Notes: generated from the sequence alone by a model not told the origin. Positions 15,810-26,338 are shown, counted from the first letter of the stretch. The stretch: 64,000 nt of DNA from CAZSSH01 sp964609825 (GCA_964609825.1 CAZSSH010000005.1:1-64000), one strand, 5' to 3'. Program-made: numbers and translations.

Positions 15810-17969
15810 ATGATGAAGCATTGGGGGATTATCTGGGTTGTCATCATGGCATTTTCGCTCTCTGCCGCTCCGGCAGAGGTGGTCTGCCATTATATGCAGT
15901 GGTTTGACTTTCGGCTGGAGGACGGCCAGGCGCGCCGCGGCCACTGGTCGTGGGGCGGCAAACCGCAGCCGCATGACGTCGATCGCTTTGACAGCAACCG
16001 GACGCGGGATATTTACTCAGTGTTGTATCCCCGCATCGGTGTGTACGACTCGACCGATCCGGCGGTCGTCGACTACCATATTTTATCCGCCAAAAGCGCC
16101 GGGATTTCGGCCTTTTTGGTCGATTATTACCCCGAGTTCAACGCCCGCTTCGGCCAATTGTTGGAGCAAAGCGCCGCCCTCGGGTTTCAGGCCGGGATTT
16201 GCTATGAGGAGAAGGGTTGCTGGCCCGACTGGGTCAACAACCGCGCCGGGATCCATTCGCGTGAAGACGCCATCGCTCTGGCCGTCCGCGAGTTTAAGGA
16301 TTTGCGCAAATATTTTGACCACAAAGCCTATTGGCGCAAGGACGGCAAGCCGGTGGTATTGGTCTTTGGCTTTGTTTACCCGCGCCCCAAAGGGTGGGGG
16401 GAGCAAAACGGTGAATGGCGCTTTACCGCAAGTGAGTGGCGGCGGATTTTACAGGAATCCGGGTGCGGCGATGTCGACTTGGTGTTGCAGCAATTGCGCT
16501 ATGCCGACGACGGCTTCAACTCCTTTTTGTGGCGTCATGCCGAATCTTTGACACAGCGTGCCGACGAGCTGACGACGTCGGGTAAAATCAAATTTTGCAT
16601 CGGTACCGCCGGGCCGGGCTTTGACGACCGGGGCGTTGGCGGCTGGGGGCAGGGGGCGCGCTTTGATCCGCCGAATCTCGGCGACGAGGTGATCAAAGCC
16701 GATTTGGCGCGTTTTGACGCGAGCAAAGCCGACACCTTGCAAATTGTAACTTGGAACGACTATGCCGAGGGTACCTCCATTGAGCCCACTTTTCAGTACG
16801 GTCAACTTTATCTGGAGGTTTTGGGCGAATGGTCGGCCAAGCGCAATCAACACCCGTGGCAAGCCGGGCGGACAATTTTGCCTTATCAATATTATGTGTT
16901 GACCAAACAATTCGGCGCCGATAAAACCCAAGCGATCAAACAGGCGCTCAACCGGGGCGATTACACTGTCGCCAAAGAGTTGATCGGCGAGTTGACCCAA
17001 GCGCAAAATTACCGGATCGCCCCGGCCATCGGCCGCGACAACGAGTTCCCTATTTACAAGGTGAGCTCTGCGGTCGCTCTCGCCTCCAAACCGGCGGTGC
17101 CGCGAGAGAAATTCCTGCTGATTTATCTCCTTGGTGCCGAGGGAAATAAAGTTACCGCTCCGGATGGCCGTATGTTGACCTTATCCCCCGAGGGCGTGTG
17201 GCAGCCGGGGGCGAGCTGCGGGCAAACCTTTGCCGCCAGCCTCGCCGACGCCAATCCCGGCACGGTCATCGGCGTAGTGCCGCTACCGTTGGCTTCGCCG
17301 TTAAGCGAGCTTGCTCCGGGGACGCGGGCTTGGGATCAATTGGTAAACCGCGGCGTGAGAGCGGCGGCGGACGGGACGGTCGCGGCGGTTTTGTGGCCGG
17401 TGGAGGCGACGCAAAAATCGCAAACGATTGCTCAGCAATTGGAGCACGAGTGGGGCGCCGTCAATGCCCCGGTGCTCTTTGTCAAAAGCGACACGGAGGC
17501 GTTTTCCCTCTATCAGGCAAAGTTAAACGCAAAAGATGCGACGCTCAACTTGCTCCCCGAGCTTAATTTGGCGGCATGGCGGCCCGAGCACGGCACCAGC
17601 CGCAAGTCGGTCGTCACTGCGCTCACCGATCAGGTCTATGAAGTGCGACCCGAGGCGGGTCAGGGCAAAAGCGTGACGATGCTCTACTCGCCAATCCTGA
17701 AATATCCGGCCGGCACTAAACTCACCGGCTCGGTCTGGGCCAAAGGTGAAAGCATCCTCCGGCTCCATGCCGTGAGCGACAATTGGAAAGTGGTACCCGC
17801 TTGGGACAACAAACCCTTTATGTCCGGCGCGATTGAGCGCAACGGCGGAGCATGGACCAGGTACACTTTTACATTTACCGCGCCCGGCGAAGACTTTCCG
17901 ATCCATTTCCGGATCGATGTCAACGCTGCCGGACCCGTGTTGCTCGCCGACCCCAAGCTCACGCGCTAA
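15810..17969 (+). CDS. Secreted GH99/WbsX-like glycosidase
   Basis: This 719-residue protein has a signal peptide (MMKHWGIIWVVIMAFSLSAAP) and a GAGGAG ribosome binding site. The N-terminal ~360 residues form a TIM barrel like GH99/GH71 and WbsX-type proteins. Supporting motifs are SVLYPRIGVYDSTDP, FLVDYYPEFN and, near residue 315, TWNDYAEGTSIEPTF, whose W-N-x-x-x-E-x-T-x-x-E-P pattern is characteristic. The C-terminal part looks like a carbohydrate-binding beta-sandwich. Known relatives act on mannans or glucans; the actual substrate is unknown. Third gene of the ROK-pilin-hydrolase module. Confidence 0.8.
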   Translation: MMKHWGIIWVVIMAFSLSAAPAEVVCHYMQWFDFRLEDGQARRGHWSWGGKPQPHDVDRFDSNRTRDIYSVLYPRIGVYDSTDPAVVDYHILSAKSAGISAFLVDYYPEFNARFGQLLEQSAALGFQAGICYEEKGCWPDWVNNRAGIHSREDAIALAVREFKDLRKYFDHKAYWRKDGKPVVLVFGFVYPRPKGWGEQNGEWRFTASEWRRILQESGCGDVDLVLQQLRYADDGFNSFLWRHAESLTQRADELTTSGKIKFCIGTAGPGFDDRGVGGWGQGARFDPPNLGDEVIKADLARFDASKADTLQIVTWNDYAEGTSIEPTFQYGQLYLEVLGEWSAKRNQHPWQAGRTILPYQYYVLTKQFGADKTQAIKQALNRGDYTVAKELIGELTQAQNYRIAPAIGRDNEFPIYKVSSAVALASKPAVPREKFLLIYLLGAEGNKVTAPDGRMLTLSPEGVWQPGASCGQTFAASLADANPGTVIGVVPLPLASPLSELAPGTRAWDQLVNRGVRAAADGTVAAVLWPVEATQKSQTIAQQLEHEWGAVNAPVLFVKSDTEAFSLYQAKLNAKDATLNLLPELNLAAWRPEHGTSRKSVVTALTDQVYEVRPEAGQGKSVTMLYSPILKYPAGTKLTGSVWAKGESILRLHAVSDNWKVVPAWDNKPFMSGAIERNGGAWTRYTFTFTAPGEDFPIHFRIDVNAAGPVLLADPKLTR

Positions 17970-17973
17970 ATGC

Positions 17974-19950
17974 TCAGAGCTCAAACGGCGAAGCGGGGAA
18001 CCCGGATTGGTTGTACAAATTAACCATCGGGTTGTCGGACCAGCCGTAGCGGACGCGCACCGGATGCTTGACCATGGCCGAGGTCAATACTACCGAGTTG
18101 CCGTCAATTTGCGCCTTGGCCGGATAAAATGTCGGCTCGGCGGAGCCGTCCGCCACATAAAAGCCTTGCAACGCTGCACCGTTTCGGGTGACCAAACCGC
18201 CGTCGGCGCGGTCAAAGGTGACCCGCAAAATGCCGTTGGCCTCCGTCCGCGCCTCGCGCGGCAGCGGACTTCCGGCCGGTACCGCCTGATAATAAACGTG
18301 GTGCAGCGCCTGGGTGGCCAGCCGGACGCCGACGGTATGTTTGTCTTTGGGGTGGATGTCCGCGGCTTCGCCGACGTCGATGGTGACCGCCATTTCGGTG
18401 TTTTCGGTCTGCTGTGCCGCCAAACGCTGCGATTCGCGTAAAACCGGCCAAATACTGTCTTCGTTGTATTCGCACTCGACCATGTAATTGGCCAATTGCA
18501 CCATGTAAAACGGGAAATCCCCCAGCTCCCAGTGAAAGCGCCAGTCGCGGATCATCCGCGCCATTTGCTCCTGGTATTTGCGCGCGGACTCGATTGATTT
18601 GGCGTTGCTCTCCCCCTGATACCACAACGCGCCCCGGATCGTGTACGGGATCAGCGGGCGGATCATGCTGTCAAACAAAATAAACGGGGAGTTCTGGTTC
18701 AGCGGGCCCGGCTCCGATTGCGCGCCGTTGGCGGCGACGACCCGGCCGTCAATCTTGCCAAAGTCCACTTCGGCTTTGAATTTGCATTTGCCGCCAAATT
18801 GCAGCTCTTGATTGGTCTCGGGCAGCTCCAAACGGTAAGACTTGCCGCTGCCGAGAAATTGGCCGTCGTAAATAAACGAAAAGGCGCGAATCGCGATCAC
18901 CGCCCGCCCGGCTTTGACCAACTCCGCCGGGATTTGATAGCTGCGCGGGGTGCACCAGTACTGGACATCATAGCCGCTCCCGGTGCTGCCGATGCGGACG
19001 CCGTTAAAGTAAGTGATGTCCTGTTTGTCGATGCCGCCGGTTTTGAGAAGCAGCGATTTCCCGGCCCACTCGGGCGGGATGGTGATTTGGCGGCGCACCC
19101 AAACCACCCCGTTGCCGGCCAGTTTGGCGCCGGTCCAGCTGCCGGGCAATTTAAAATCAACCCAATCGGAGTCGTCATAATCAAGACTCATCCAATTCTC
19201 ATTTTCGCCGCGGTTTTCCGTGACTTCGGGGACTGTTGCATTGGGCTCAAATGCCATGGGAGGCGTGATGAATCCTCTCTCCAAATCGTCGGCGGTAATG
19301 CCCTGCCAGCGTTCCGGCGAAGCAAACGTGAGGTCGTATTGAGTTTGCATGGCGCGTTCTTTGGGCTCGGCCATCACCGAGTTGCGGCTGGTCCACGCCT
19401 CGACAATCGTGCCGCCCCAGCTGCTGTGCAAAATGCCGACCGGGACGTTGAGCGTGGTGTGAATCTTGAGCGCAAACTCGGCGGCGACCGCCGACCAGTT
19501 TTCTACTTCCGCCGGCTCGGTGCCTTTGGTCCAAGTTGCGTCAAAAGCGCGTTCGCGGGCACCGGTGGCGCGGCGCGGCAGCGTCAGCATGCGGATGCGG
19601 CCGTTGCCGGCGATTTTTTGCAAAAAATCCGCGAATTGCTGCGGTGTGTTATTTAACTTAAACTCCATATTTGACTGGCCGGAGGCCACCCACACTTCGC
19701 CGATCAAGACATCCTCGACTTGGGCGGTTTCATTGGTTGCCAAATCGGTGCACTCCAAAACATATGGGCCGCCAGGCGCAAGCGGCGGCAGCTGGACCAA
19801 AAATTCGCCGGTTGCGGCGGCGATGCCGACGGCTTCGACATTTGCCAGACGGCAGCGCACCATCGCGCCGGGGGTACTTTCCCCCCAAACCCGGATAGGC
19901 AAGTAACATTGCAAAACGGCTCCCTGAGTGAATATCGCCGCAAGTTTCAT
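17974..19950 (-). CDS. Sialate O-acetylesterase (SGNH family)
   Basis: This 658-residue protein matches the sialate 9-O-acetylesterase family. It has the Ser motif GQSNMEF (Ser93), a WYQGESNA block and DIHPKDKHTVG near residue 540 carrying the Asp and His of the catalytic set. A jelly-roll insertion (LLLKTGGIDKQDITYFNG) lies in the middle, as is usual in the family. It starts straight at the fold (MKLAAIFTQGAVLQ) with no signal peptide, so it is probably cytoplasmic. It may deacetylate imported sialic acids or other glycans. It is convergent with the GH99-like gene, only 4 bp apart. Confidence 0.92.
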   Translation of the reverse strand: MKLAAIFTQGAVLQCYLPIRVWGESTPGAMVRCRLANVEAVGIAAATGEFLVQLPPLAPGGPYVLECTDLATNETAQVEDVLIGEVWVASGQSNMEFKLNNTPQQFADFLQKIAGNGRIRMLTLPRRATGARERAFDATWTKGTEPAEVENWSAVAAEFALKIHTTLNVPVGILHSSWGGTIVEAWTSRNSVMAEPKERAMQTQYDLTFASPERWQGITADDLERGFITPPMAFEPNATVPEVTENRGENENWMSLDYDDSDWVDFKLPGSWTGAKLAGNGVVWVRRQITIPPEWAGKSLLLKTGGIDKQDITYFNGVRIGSTGSGYDVQYWCTPRSYQIPAELVKAGRAVIAIRAFSFIYDGQFLGSGKSYRLELPETNQELQFGGKCKFKAEVDFGKIDGRVVAANGAQSEPGPLNQNSPFILFDSMIRPLIPYTIRGALWYQGESNAKSIESARKYQEQMARMIRDWRFHWELGDFPFYMVQLANYMVECEYNEDSIWPVLRESQRLAAQQTENTEMAVTIDVGEAADIHPKDKHTVGVRLATQALHHVYYQAVPAGSPLPREARTEANGILRVTFDRADGGLVTRNGAALQGFYVADGSAEPTFYPAKAQIDGNSVVLTSAMVKHPVRVRYGWSDNPMVNLYNQSGFPASPFEL

Positions 19951-20243
19951 CTTAATTTTCCTCTTTTAATGGTCGGCATGACAGGTTTTTTGGTGTGTAA
20001 GCGTAGCGTGCAATTACGGTTCCCGTCGCCGGTTTTCTTATAAATTAATGTTTCATCCCGATTTTTTCAAGTTGCCAATCCGGGAAATCAGGCATTTTTT
20101 ATCATTGTTCGCCGCAACTGATCGTCAATGGCGAGTTTCATAATTAATTGGTCGGGGATATCGTTTTATTTATGGTGGCCTACTTTTATCAAGTCGCCGG
20201 TTTTTTCGTTAAAATTATTTTGACAATATTTTGGTTACGGCTC

Positions 20244-20272
20244 TTGACATGGAGTGTATTTTGCAGTATAAT
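20244..20272 (+). promoter_or_regulatory. Consensus sigma-70 promoter
   Basis: Perfect TTGACA and TATAAT are separated by 17 bp upstream of the GntR/LacI-type regulator at 20299. The rest of the gap from 19951 to 20298 is AT-rich and I see nothing else in it. Confidence 0.85.
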
Positions 20273-20298
20273 ATATGCAGATACAGTGAGGAACAGTC

Positions 20299-21369
20299 AT
20301 GTCGGATGTAAAATTAAAATTTGAAAATCTCTATCAAAGTTTGTTGGAGGAGCTGCCGGAAATACTTCCGGGCAAGCAGTTTCCGTCCGTTCGTGAGTTG
20401 ATGAAACGTTACGGCGTCGGGCAGATGACCGTGTTTATGGCGGTATCCAAGTTGCGCGAAGAGGGGTACTTGGTCCAGATTCCGGGCAAAGGCGTATTTA
20501 CCACCGAAAAAGTGGGAAAGTTAAATGTCGCCAATGAGCCTACGTTGATGGTGGCGGTCCCGCGTTGGGTGGCATCGGATATCGTCGAGCTGGCGCAAAC
20601 GCTGGAGGAGTTGCGTCCGGCGTACCCCGATCACCGGTTGCTGCTCCATTATTTTGACGCGTCTTATATTATCCCACCCCAGTTGCCGCTGTTTGAGGAA
20701 AACGTCACCGGTTTGGTCATATTGCCCAGCTCCGGCATGTTTGGCATCAATGAAGTGAAATCATTGCTGGAGTATGATATCCCGTTGGTGGTCTGGGGCT
20801 GGCATTTGGATATGTTCGGGATGTTGTCCGTCGGTACCGACGACCTTTTCTCCGGAAATTTGGCGGCTCATTATTTGTATCAGCGCGGTCACCGCAAGAT
20901 CGGCATTTTGATCTCCGAGCCGCATGATTGCATTATTATGGAGCGGGTTAAAGGCGTGCTGGACTACGCCGAGCTGCAAGGGATGGAGGTCCAAGTGATT
21001 GACTGTGAAGTCATCCGCGGGGAAGTCGGCTCTCAAAAAGCCAATTACAAATTCAGTCAGGTGATTGAGGCGGGGCTGTCGATTACCGCGTTGATCGGGG
21101 TTTGCGGGGAGTCGTTGCAGGGCGCGATCAACGCTTGCAACCGGAATGGGGTGCGCATCCCTCAAGACTTGGGGATTATCTCCATCGGCGGCGAAAAGAT
21201 TACCGAAACTTATTTCCCGCCGATTACCACCGAGGATATCGATTGCCGCGATCAGATTAAAGTGGCGCTGGATATGGTGAGCAAACCGGAGTCCGATAAA
21301 CAAAATTCCTGTTATTTCCGGCCGAGCATTATCGAGCGCAATTCCGTTTTGGATTTGAATTCAAAATAA
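20299..21369 (+). CDS. GntR-HTH/LacI-sensor transcriptional regulator
   Basis: This 356-residue protein has a GntR-type winged helix at residues 15-70 (FPSVRELMKRYGVGQMTVFM, GKGVFTTE). It is fused to a LacI/GalR-type periplasmic-binding-like sensor domain (DDLFSGNLAAHYLYQRGHRK, then IISIGGEKITETYFPPITT). The combination is typical of sugar-responsive regulators. A GAGGAA ribosome binding site precedes the ATG. It heads a run with a pilin-like protein, a beta-helix protein and a GH78 rhamnosidase, which are its likely targets; the pectin/rhamnogalacturonan theme is inferred from those enzymes. Confidence 0.88.
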   Translation: MSDVKLKFENLYQSLLEELPEILPGKQFPSVRELMKRYGVGQMTVFMAVSKLREEGYLVQIPGKGVFTTEKVGKLNVANEPTLMVAVPRWVASDIVELAQTLEELRPAYPDHRLLLHYFDASYIIPPQLPLFEENVTGLVILPSSGMFGINEVKSLLEYDIPLVVWGWHLDMFGMLSVGTDDLFSGNLAAHYLYQRGHRKIGILISEPHDCIIMERVKGVLDYAELQGMEVQVIDCEVIRGEVGSQKANYKFSQVIEAGLSITALIGVCGESLQGAINACNRNGVRIPQDLGIISIGGEKITETYFPPITTEDIDCRDQIKVALDMVSKPESDKQNSCYFRPSIIERNSVLDLNSK

Positions 21370-21397
21370 ATAAGAGCAACTTTCCAAAGGAGGAAAT

Positions 21398-22054
21398 ATG
21401 AGAAAACTACTGTTTACATTGATTGAGTTGTTGGTGGTAATTGCGATCATCGCAATTTTGGCCTCCATGCTGTTGCCGGCCTTGAATCAGGCGCGGGAAA
21501 TGGCGCGGGCCACTTCGTGTATGAATAATTTAAAGCAGATCGGCACCAGTGCCGTCATGTACAATAGCGATAACGGCGGCAAATTTTTTCCGATCATACA
21601 AGCCGACTGGGGCGCCAGAAACATTGGCGGGGGGATGCGGACGACCTGGGCCGATTTGATGATTCCTTATTTGGGGGATTGGACGCCCAATGTCGATTAC
21701 GGCCCCAAGGCAAATGAGAAATTGCTTTGTCCGACACATAAGATTGAGCGTCCGTGGATTTCCGATTGGTGGCGGGTATCTTATATGGGGCCGTTTGCGC
21801 TTGTCGATGCCTATTCACTTTGGCAACAGCCGCTGCCGATGGCACGCATTAAAAATCCGTCGGCCCGATTTTACATGATGGAGGGCGATCCCAGTACCTA
21901 TGGACAATGGTTTTTTTATTGGGGGTATGATATTAGCCGTGTAGCCGAGCGGCACAAGGGTACTTCCAATATCTTGTATTTTGACGGACACGTCACGCGG
22001 GGACACATTCCCCGGCAGGAATATGACAAGGGATATTTTCGGGATATACTGTAA
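21398..22054 (+). CDS. Prepilin-type (H-X9-DG) pseudopilin-like protein
   Basis: A 218-residue member of the pseudopilin family, with prepilin leader MRKLLFTLIELLVVIAIIAI and an exact C-terminal H-X9-DG (H-KGTSNILYF-DG). It has a strong AAAGGAGG ribosome binding site. It lies between the GntR/LacI-type regulator and the beta-helix protein, probably as the first structural gene of this module. Confidence 0.92.
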   Translation: MRKLLFTLIELLVVIAIIAILASMLLPALNQAREMARATSCMNNLKQIGTSAVMYNSDNGGKFFPIIQADWGARNIGGGMRTTWADLMIPYLGDWTPNVDYGPKANEKLLCPTHKIERPWISDWWRVSYMGPFALVDAYSLWQQPLPMARIKNPSARFYMMEGDPSTYGQWFFYWGYDISRVAERHKGTSNILYFDGHVTRGHIPRQEYDKGYFRDIL

Positions 22055-22081
22055 TCAATATAATAGCAAAAAGGAATCATT

Positions 22082-23878
22082 ATGGTAAAGTTTTTTTTGA
22101 AATTGGCGGTTTTGATGATGTGTATCGCCGGGGGTGACGCAATGGCGGCAAGTACTTATAAAGAAGTAAATGTCATGGACTTTGGTGCCAAAGGCGATGG
22201 CATTGCCGACGATACACAGGCGATACAGACGGCGATCGATCAGGGCGGCAGTGTTTATTTCCCCCCCGGGACATACCGGGTGACCCAACTCAAGTTTTAC
22301 TGGGGCGACGCCAATTGGGATCCGATGTTTCAATATCATGGCAACCGGGCAAAAATCGTCGGGTCGCCGGGTGAAAAAAGAGAGTATCTGGTCGATATTT
22401 CCGGTCAGGACGCCACCTTCAGCGGCTTGGAGTTTCAAGGGTTGGGGGAGTTTGACGACACTTATGCGACTTTGGCCCGGATTCATACCCGCGGCGGCGC
22501 TTGCAGCATTGACAAAATATTTTTTATCAATTGCGTTTTTCGCAAAAACATTAAAGCGTTAACCATCGGCATACCGTCGGACAATGTGGAACATTTTGCT
22601 AAAATTTCCGAATTTTTCTTTGCCAACTGCTGGCTGGCGCATTGCCAGATGATTATGGACAATCAGGGTGGGCGTTTTGTGGACGCCATCTTTAATGCCT
22701 GTCATGTTAATACTGTTATGCCGAAAAAAACAAGAATCGATCTTGACCAAAATTATATTGTCAAAATGAATTGCGGTACGGCCCGGTTTACCGGCTGCAA
22801 CTTTATGCAGACGGACTTGAATGATTTCGGCGAAGTTGGCGGTTGGGCGGTGATTTTTGCCGATAAAAGCGCGTATTCGACCAGTGTGCGTGTTGACTCC
22901 TCCACCTTGGAGTGGAAACGCGGAGTGAAATGGAACGACAATTCGGCCGGTGAATTGCATATCAACGGCAATACCAATGGATTTAACGGATTTCATACGC
23001 TTACCGATCCGCTGTTTAAAGTGGGTAAAAATTGTACCGGCCTGATCAATCTGAACTCGTTTTTCTATCGCCGGGATGTCACGGGGCATGGTCCCAGCCC
23101 GTTGATTGTCGATGCTTCGCAGTCGCCCGAATTCAGAATTTTAATCGGCGATACCGCCGTATTCAGCAACATGGGCGGGGAGCCGGAGTCGCTATTGACC
23201 CGTATCATCGGAGGAAAGTATAATTTCCCGGATACAAAAATCGCCATGTTGAGCGGCAATGAAACGACGCCGGTACCGGCTAACGTCACCGCGCCGGTGA
23301 AGTTTACCCATGACGCCAATACTGCCGATTATCCGCAACACCGTTTCGCCGGTCTCTATCAGGATGGCTGGATTTCCGCGCCGCCCGAAGGGTTGGAGGA
23401 TGCGTGGCTGGAAGTTATCATGGATTGGAGTCCGTATAACGCCCGTTGTGAGGTCGTCCGGATTACTTCGATGCCCTGTATCGTTTCCGCCAATGCCAAG
23501 ACGGTCAAAGCGGCTCCTTTACCGGGAGAATTCAGCAGCAATAAGCTTGGGAGCTTTATTTATCGCGGGGTGGCTCCGGGGGCGTCGGTCTCCGGGCAAG
23601 GGATTGTGCCCGGCACGGTGGTGGCGGCGGATGGTTTCAGCAAAAACGAAATTACCCTTGATCGCCCGGCGTTGCGGGACGGCACGGTTACGCTTGACTT
23701 TGCCATGTCGCTGGGACCGGTGACGCGCGGTGCGCTGCAGCGCATTGCCGTCGGGACGCTGCTGCCGGGAGACCGGATTGGCGTAGTGGTCAAGACCGGC
23801 AGTTCGCCGGTGAAATTTACCAATCCCGGACAACTGCTGAGTCTCACCGGGCGCTCGGGAATCTTTTCCGGTCGTTAA
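22082..23878 (+). CDS. Secreted right-handed beta-helix (pectate-lyase-3-like) protein
   Basis: This 598-residue protein has a signal peptide ending near MAAST. It then carries the Pectate_lyase_3 entry motif (VMDFGAKGDGIADDTQAIQT), found in pectate lyases, rhamnogalacturonases and phage depolymerases. Repeated short beta-strand turns continue to about residue 400, and the C-terminal ~150 residues form a separate beta-rich region. The enzymatic activity cannot be assigned. Its neighbour is a GH78 rhamnosidase, which suggests a rhamnose-containing pectin or similar glycan. Confidence 0.8.
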   Translation: MVKFFLKLAVLMMCIAGGDAMAASTYKEVNVMDFGAKGDGIADDTQAIQTAIDQGGSVYFPPGTYRVTQLKFYWGDANWDPMFQYHGNRAKIVGSPGEKREYLVDISGQDATFSGLEFQGLGEFDDTYATLARIHTRGGACSIDKIFFINCVFRKNIKALTIGIPSDNVEHFAKISEFFFANCWLAHCQMIMDNQGGRFVDAIFNACHVNTVMPKKTRIDLDQNYIVKMNCGTARFTGCNFMQTDLNDFGEVGGWAVIFADKSAYSTSVRVDSSTLEWKRGVKWNDNSAGELHINGNTNGFNGFHTLTDPLFKVGKNCTGLINLNSFFYRRDVTGHGPSPLIVDASQSPEFRILIGDTAVFSNMGGEPESLLTRIIGGKYNFPDTKIAMLSGNETTPVPANVTAPVKFTHDANTADYPQHRFAGLYQDGWISAPPEGLEDAWLEVIMDWSPYNARCEVVRITSMPCIVSANAKTVKAAPLPGEFSSNKLGSFIYRGVAPGASVSGQGIVPGTVVAADGFSKNEITLDRPALRDGTVTLDFAMSLGPVTRGALQRIAVGTLLPGDRIGVVVKTGSSPVKFTNPGQLLSLTGRSGIFSGR

Positions 23879-23974
23879 CCGGATGAAAATATGCGATATC
23901 CACCGGTGCAAATTACGCGGAGTCTCCGCGTATTGCCCGGTCGCATTGGCTCAAACAGCGGGAATTTTTTAATT

Positions 23975-26245
23975 ATGAAAGTGTTTCGTCAGGCGAAGTG
24001 GATCGGCCGCGAAGATCTATGTATGGTTGACTGGCGGCGGCCGACGGTTCCGGCACCGGTATTCAAAAGGACATTTGAGCTTAAAAGCGCCAAGCCGGGG
24101 GCCGTTGCGTTTATTTCCGGTCTCGGTTTTTTTGAATTGTACATCAATGGACAAAAAGTCGGAGATGAGGTGTTGGAGCCGACGGTGACATGTTATGACA
24201 AACGGTGGCGGTACAAACAATACCCGATCGGCCGATATTTGCGCCCGGGAGACAACACGGTCGCGGTTATGCTGGGCAACGGCTGGTACAATTGCCAGAC
24301 CCCCGACGTGTGGCATTTTGACAAGGCGACCTGGCGCGATTATCCCAAGATGATCTTTGAAATACAGGACGGGCAAGAGACATTGCTCTTTTCGGATTCC
24401 TCCTGGAGCGTGATATCCGGACCGGTCCTGTTTGACAGCCTCAGGGGCGGCGAAGTGTATGACGCCAGGCGGGAAGTCGATTTGGCTTCTCCATGTGCCT
24501 CCGTTGCGTGTCCCCGCCAATACAGCACCATTGCCGGGCAATGGCCGGCCCCCTATGATGCTTTGGAGCAAGAGTGGCGCAAGGCTTTGGTTGTGGCCGG
24601 TCCCGGCGGCTTGCCGGAGGAGGAGTTGATTCCGCCTTGCCGTGTCTGTAAAACCATTCCGGCCAAACGCATATCCGAGTCGCCGTTGCTTTTTGATCTT
24701 AACGCCAACATCTCCGGTTGGACGGCAATTTCTGTCCGAGGGGAATGCGGCGCAAAAATTACGCTCCGGTATGGCGAACGACTCTCCGCTGATCGGAAGC
24801 ACATTGATAATACTTTGATCCGCGGACTGGTCCTTGATGACACGTTTCAAACGGACGTTTATATCCTCAAAGGCGGTTCCCCTGAAGAGTGGGAGCCGCG
24901 GTTCACATATCACGGGTTCCGTTATATCGAGGTCGAAATCGAGGGAAATGCGGAGCTTAAACGCATTGAGGGGCGTTTTGTCCATACAGATTTTGAGCGT
25001 CACGGAGAAATCGTTACTTCGGATCCGCGTTTGAACCGTTTGTTGCACAAAGGCGAGCGGTCGCTTCTCTCAAATATGGTGGGGATTCCGACCGACTGCC
25101 CGCACCGGGAAAAGAACGGTTGGACATCCGAAGCCCAGCTGGCGTTTGAATTTGCAATGTACAATTTTGACGTGGAGTCATTTTTTGCGGCATTTGAAGA
25201 TACCGCCGGCGATACCCAGCGCCCGGACGGGCGGTTCCCCGGTATGGCACCGACTTCCGGTTGGGGATACAATTGGGGAAACGGTCCGGCATGGGATTCG
25301 GCATTTTTCACTTTTCCCTATCAACTTTATTTACATACAAACAAGACAGATATCATCCAAAGACATTTTCCCGCCATGACGCGTTATTTGGAGTTTTGCG
25401 CCGGGATCGAAGAGGACGGTATTTTGCGTTACGGTCTGGGCGATTGGGTGGCACCGCAAAAAGAGGTCGTTAATCCCGAAGCCGTATCGACGGCATATTA
25501 TTATTATTGTTTGAGCGTTGCCAAGGATTGCGCTAAAATCATCGGCAACTACGGATGGGAAATGGATTGCGCGGAGCGGATGGACCGTGTCGGCAAGGCG
25601 TTTCAGCAAAAATACTATTTGGGCAACGGCAAATACGACAGCCCCAACTCCACCGGATTTGCCTTGCCGCTGTATTTTAATTTGGTACCGGACGCAGAGC
25701 GAAAAGCGGTGGCAAAGGAGCTTTGCAACATCATCCGCAAAAACAGCGGCCGGGTAGATTACGGTACCATCGGCTCCCGGGTGGTGCCCCGTGCCTTGCT
25801 GGAGGCCGGTTATCCCGACGAGGCTTATTTGCTGATGACGCAGCCGGAGTATCCGGGGTACCAGTACTGGGACAGTTGTTTGGATTACGATACTTTTCCG
25901 GAAACTTGGAGCGGCTTGGACGCTTCTTTGAATCATGCGGCCTTTGTCGATATTCTGGCGTGCATTTTTCGATATTTCGCCGGGTTCCGGCATTCGACAA
26001 TATTTCCGGGCAAAAAACACCTTGATATCGTCCCGCAAATTCCCCGCGGTCTGGCCGGGCTCTCCGCCAAGTATTTGGGCTATCATGTCGTTTGGAGAAA
26101 TCAAGATGATGAGATCACTTTTTCCGTCCATGTGCCCGATGGTGCCACCGCTCGGATGATTTTGCCGGGAGGGATTCAAAAAGACCTTGCTGCGGGGGAT
26201 ACGGTTGTCGCCTTTACTCTGCCCGCTGCCGATTTTGTCGGTTGA
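23975..26245 (+). CDS. Alpha-L-rhamnosidase (GH78)
   Basis: This 756-residue protein matches GH78. The N-terminal beta-sandwich domain has FISGLGFFELYINGQKVGDE and DNTVAVMLGNGWYN. The (alpha/alpha)6 catalytic barrel has IPTDCPHREKNGWTSEAQ, the variant of the family's DCPQRDERLGWTGDAQ motif with the catalytic acidic residues, and a GDWVAP segment. There is no signal peptide, so it likely acts on imported oligosaccharides. An earlier in-frame ATG at 23891 exists; I prefer 23975 because the family alignment begins there, though its ribosome binding site is weak. Confidence 0.9.
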   Translation: MKVFRQAKWIGREDLCMVDWRRPTVPAPVFKRTFELKSAKPGAVAFISGLGFFELYINGQKVGDEVLEPTVTCYDKRWRYKQYPIGRYLRPGDNTVAVMLGNGWYNCQTPDVWHFDKATWRDYPKMIFEIQDGQETLLFSDSSWSVISGPVLFDSLRGGEVYDARREVDLASPCASVACPRQYSTIAGQWPAPYDALEQEWRKALVVAGPGGLPEEELIPPCRVCKTIPAKRISESPLLFDLNANISGWTAISVRGECGAKITLRYGERLSADRKHIDNTLIRGLVLDDTFQTDVYILKGGSPEEWEPRFTYHGFRYIEVEIEGNAELKRIEGRFVHTDFERHGEIVTSDPRLNRLLHKGERSLLSNMVGIPTDCPHREKNGWTSEAQLAFEFAMYNFDVESFFAAFEDTAGDTQRPDGRFPGMAPTSGWGYNWGNGPAWDSAFFTFPYQLYLHTNKTDIIQRHFPAMTRYLEFCAGIEEDGILRYGLGDWVAPQKEVVNPEAVSTAYYYYCLSVAKDCAKIIGNYGWEMDCAERMDRVGKAFQQKYYLGNGKYDSPNSTGFALPLYFNLVPDAERKAVAKELCNIIRKNSGRVDYGTIGSRVVPRALLEAGYPDEAYLLMTQPEYPGYQYWDSCLDYDTFPETWSGLDASLNHAAFVDILACIFRYFAGFRHSTIFPGKKHLDIVPQIPRGLAGLSAKYLGYHVVWRNQDDEITFSVHVPDGATARMILPGGIQKDLAAGDTVVAFTLPAADFVG

Positions 26246-26307
26246 TTGGTCCATGGGAATATCGGAAAGTTATCGCTTTTGTACTACAAAAAATAAGAAA
26301 ATGGAAA

Positions 26308-26338
26308 CTTGAGTCAACGTCAAAAACGTTGACTCAAG
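26308..26338. terminator. Bidirectional hairpin terminator
   Basis: A perfect 13-bp stem (CTTGAGTCAACGT pairing with ACGTTGACTCAAG) with a 5-nt loop lies between the convergent GH78 and YqjE-like genes. T-rich stretches follow it on both strands. It is probably an intrinsic terminator used in both directions. Confidence 0.7.
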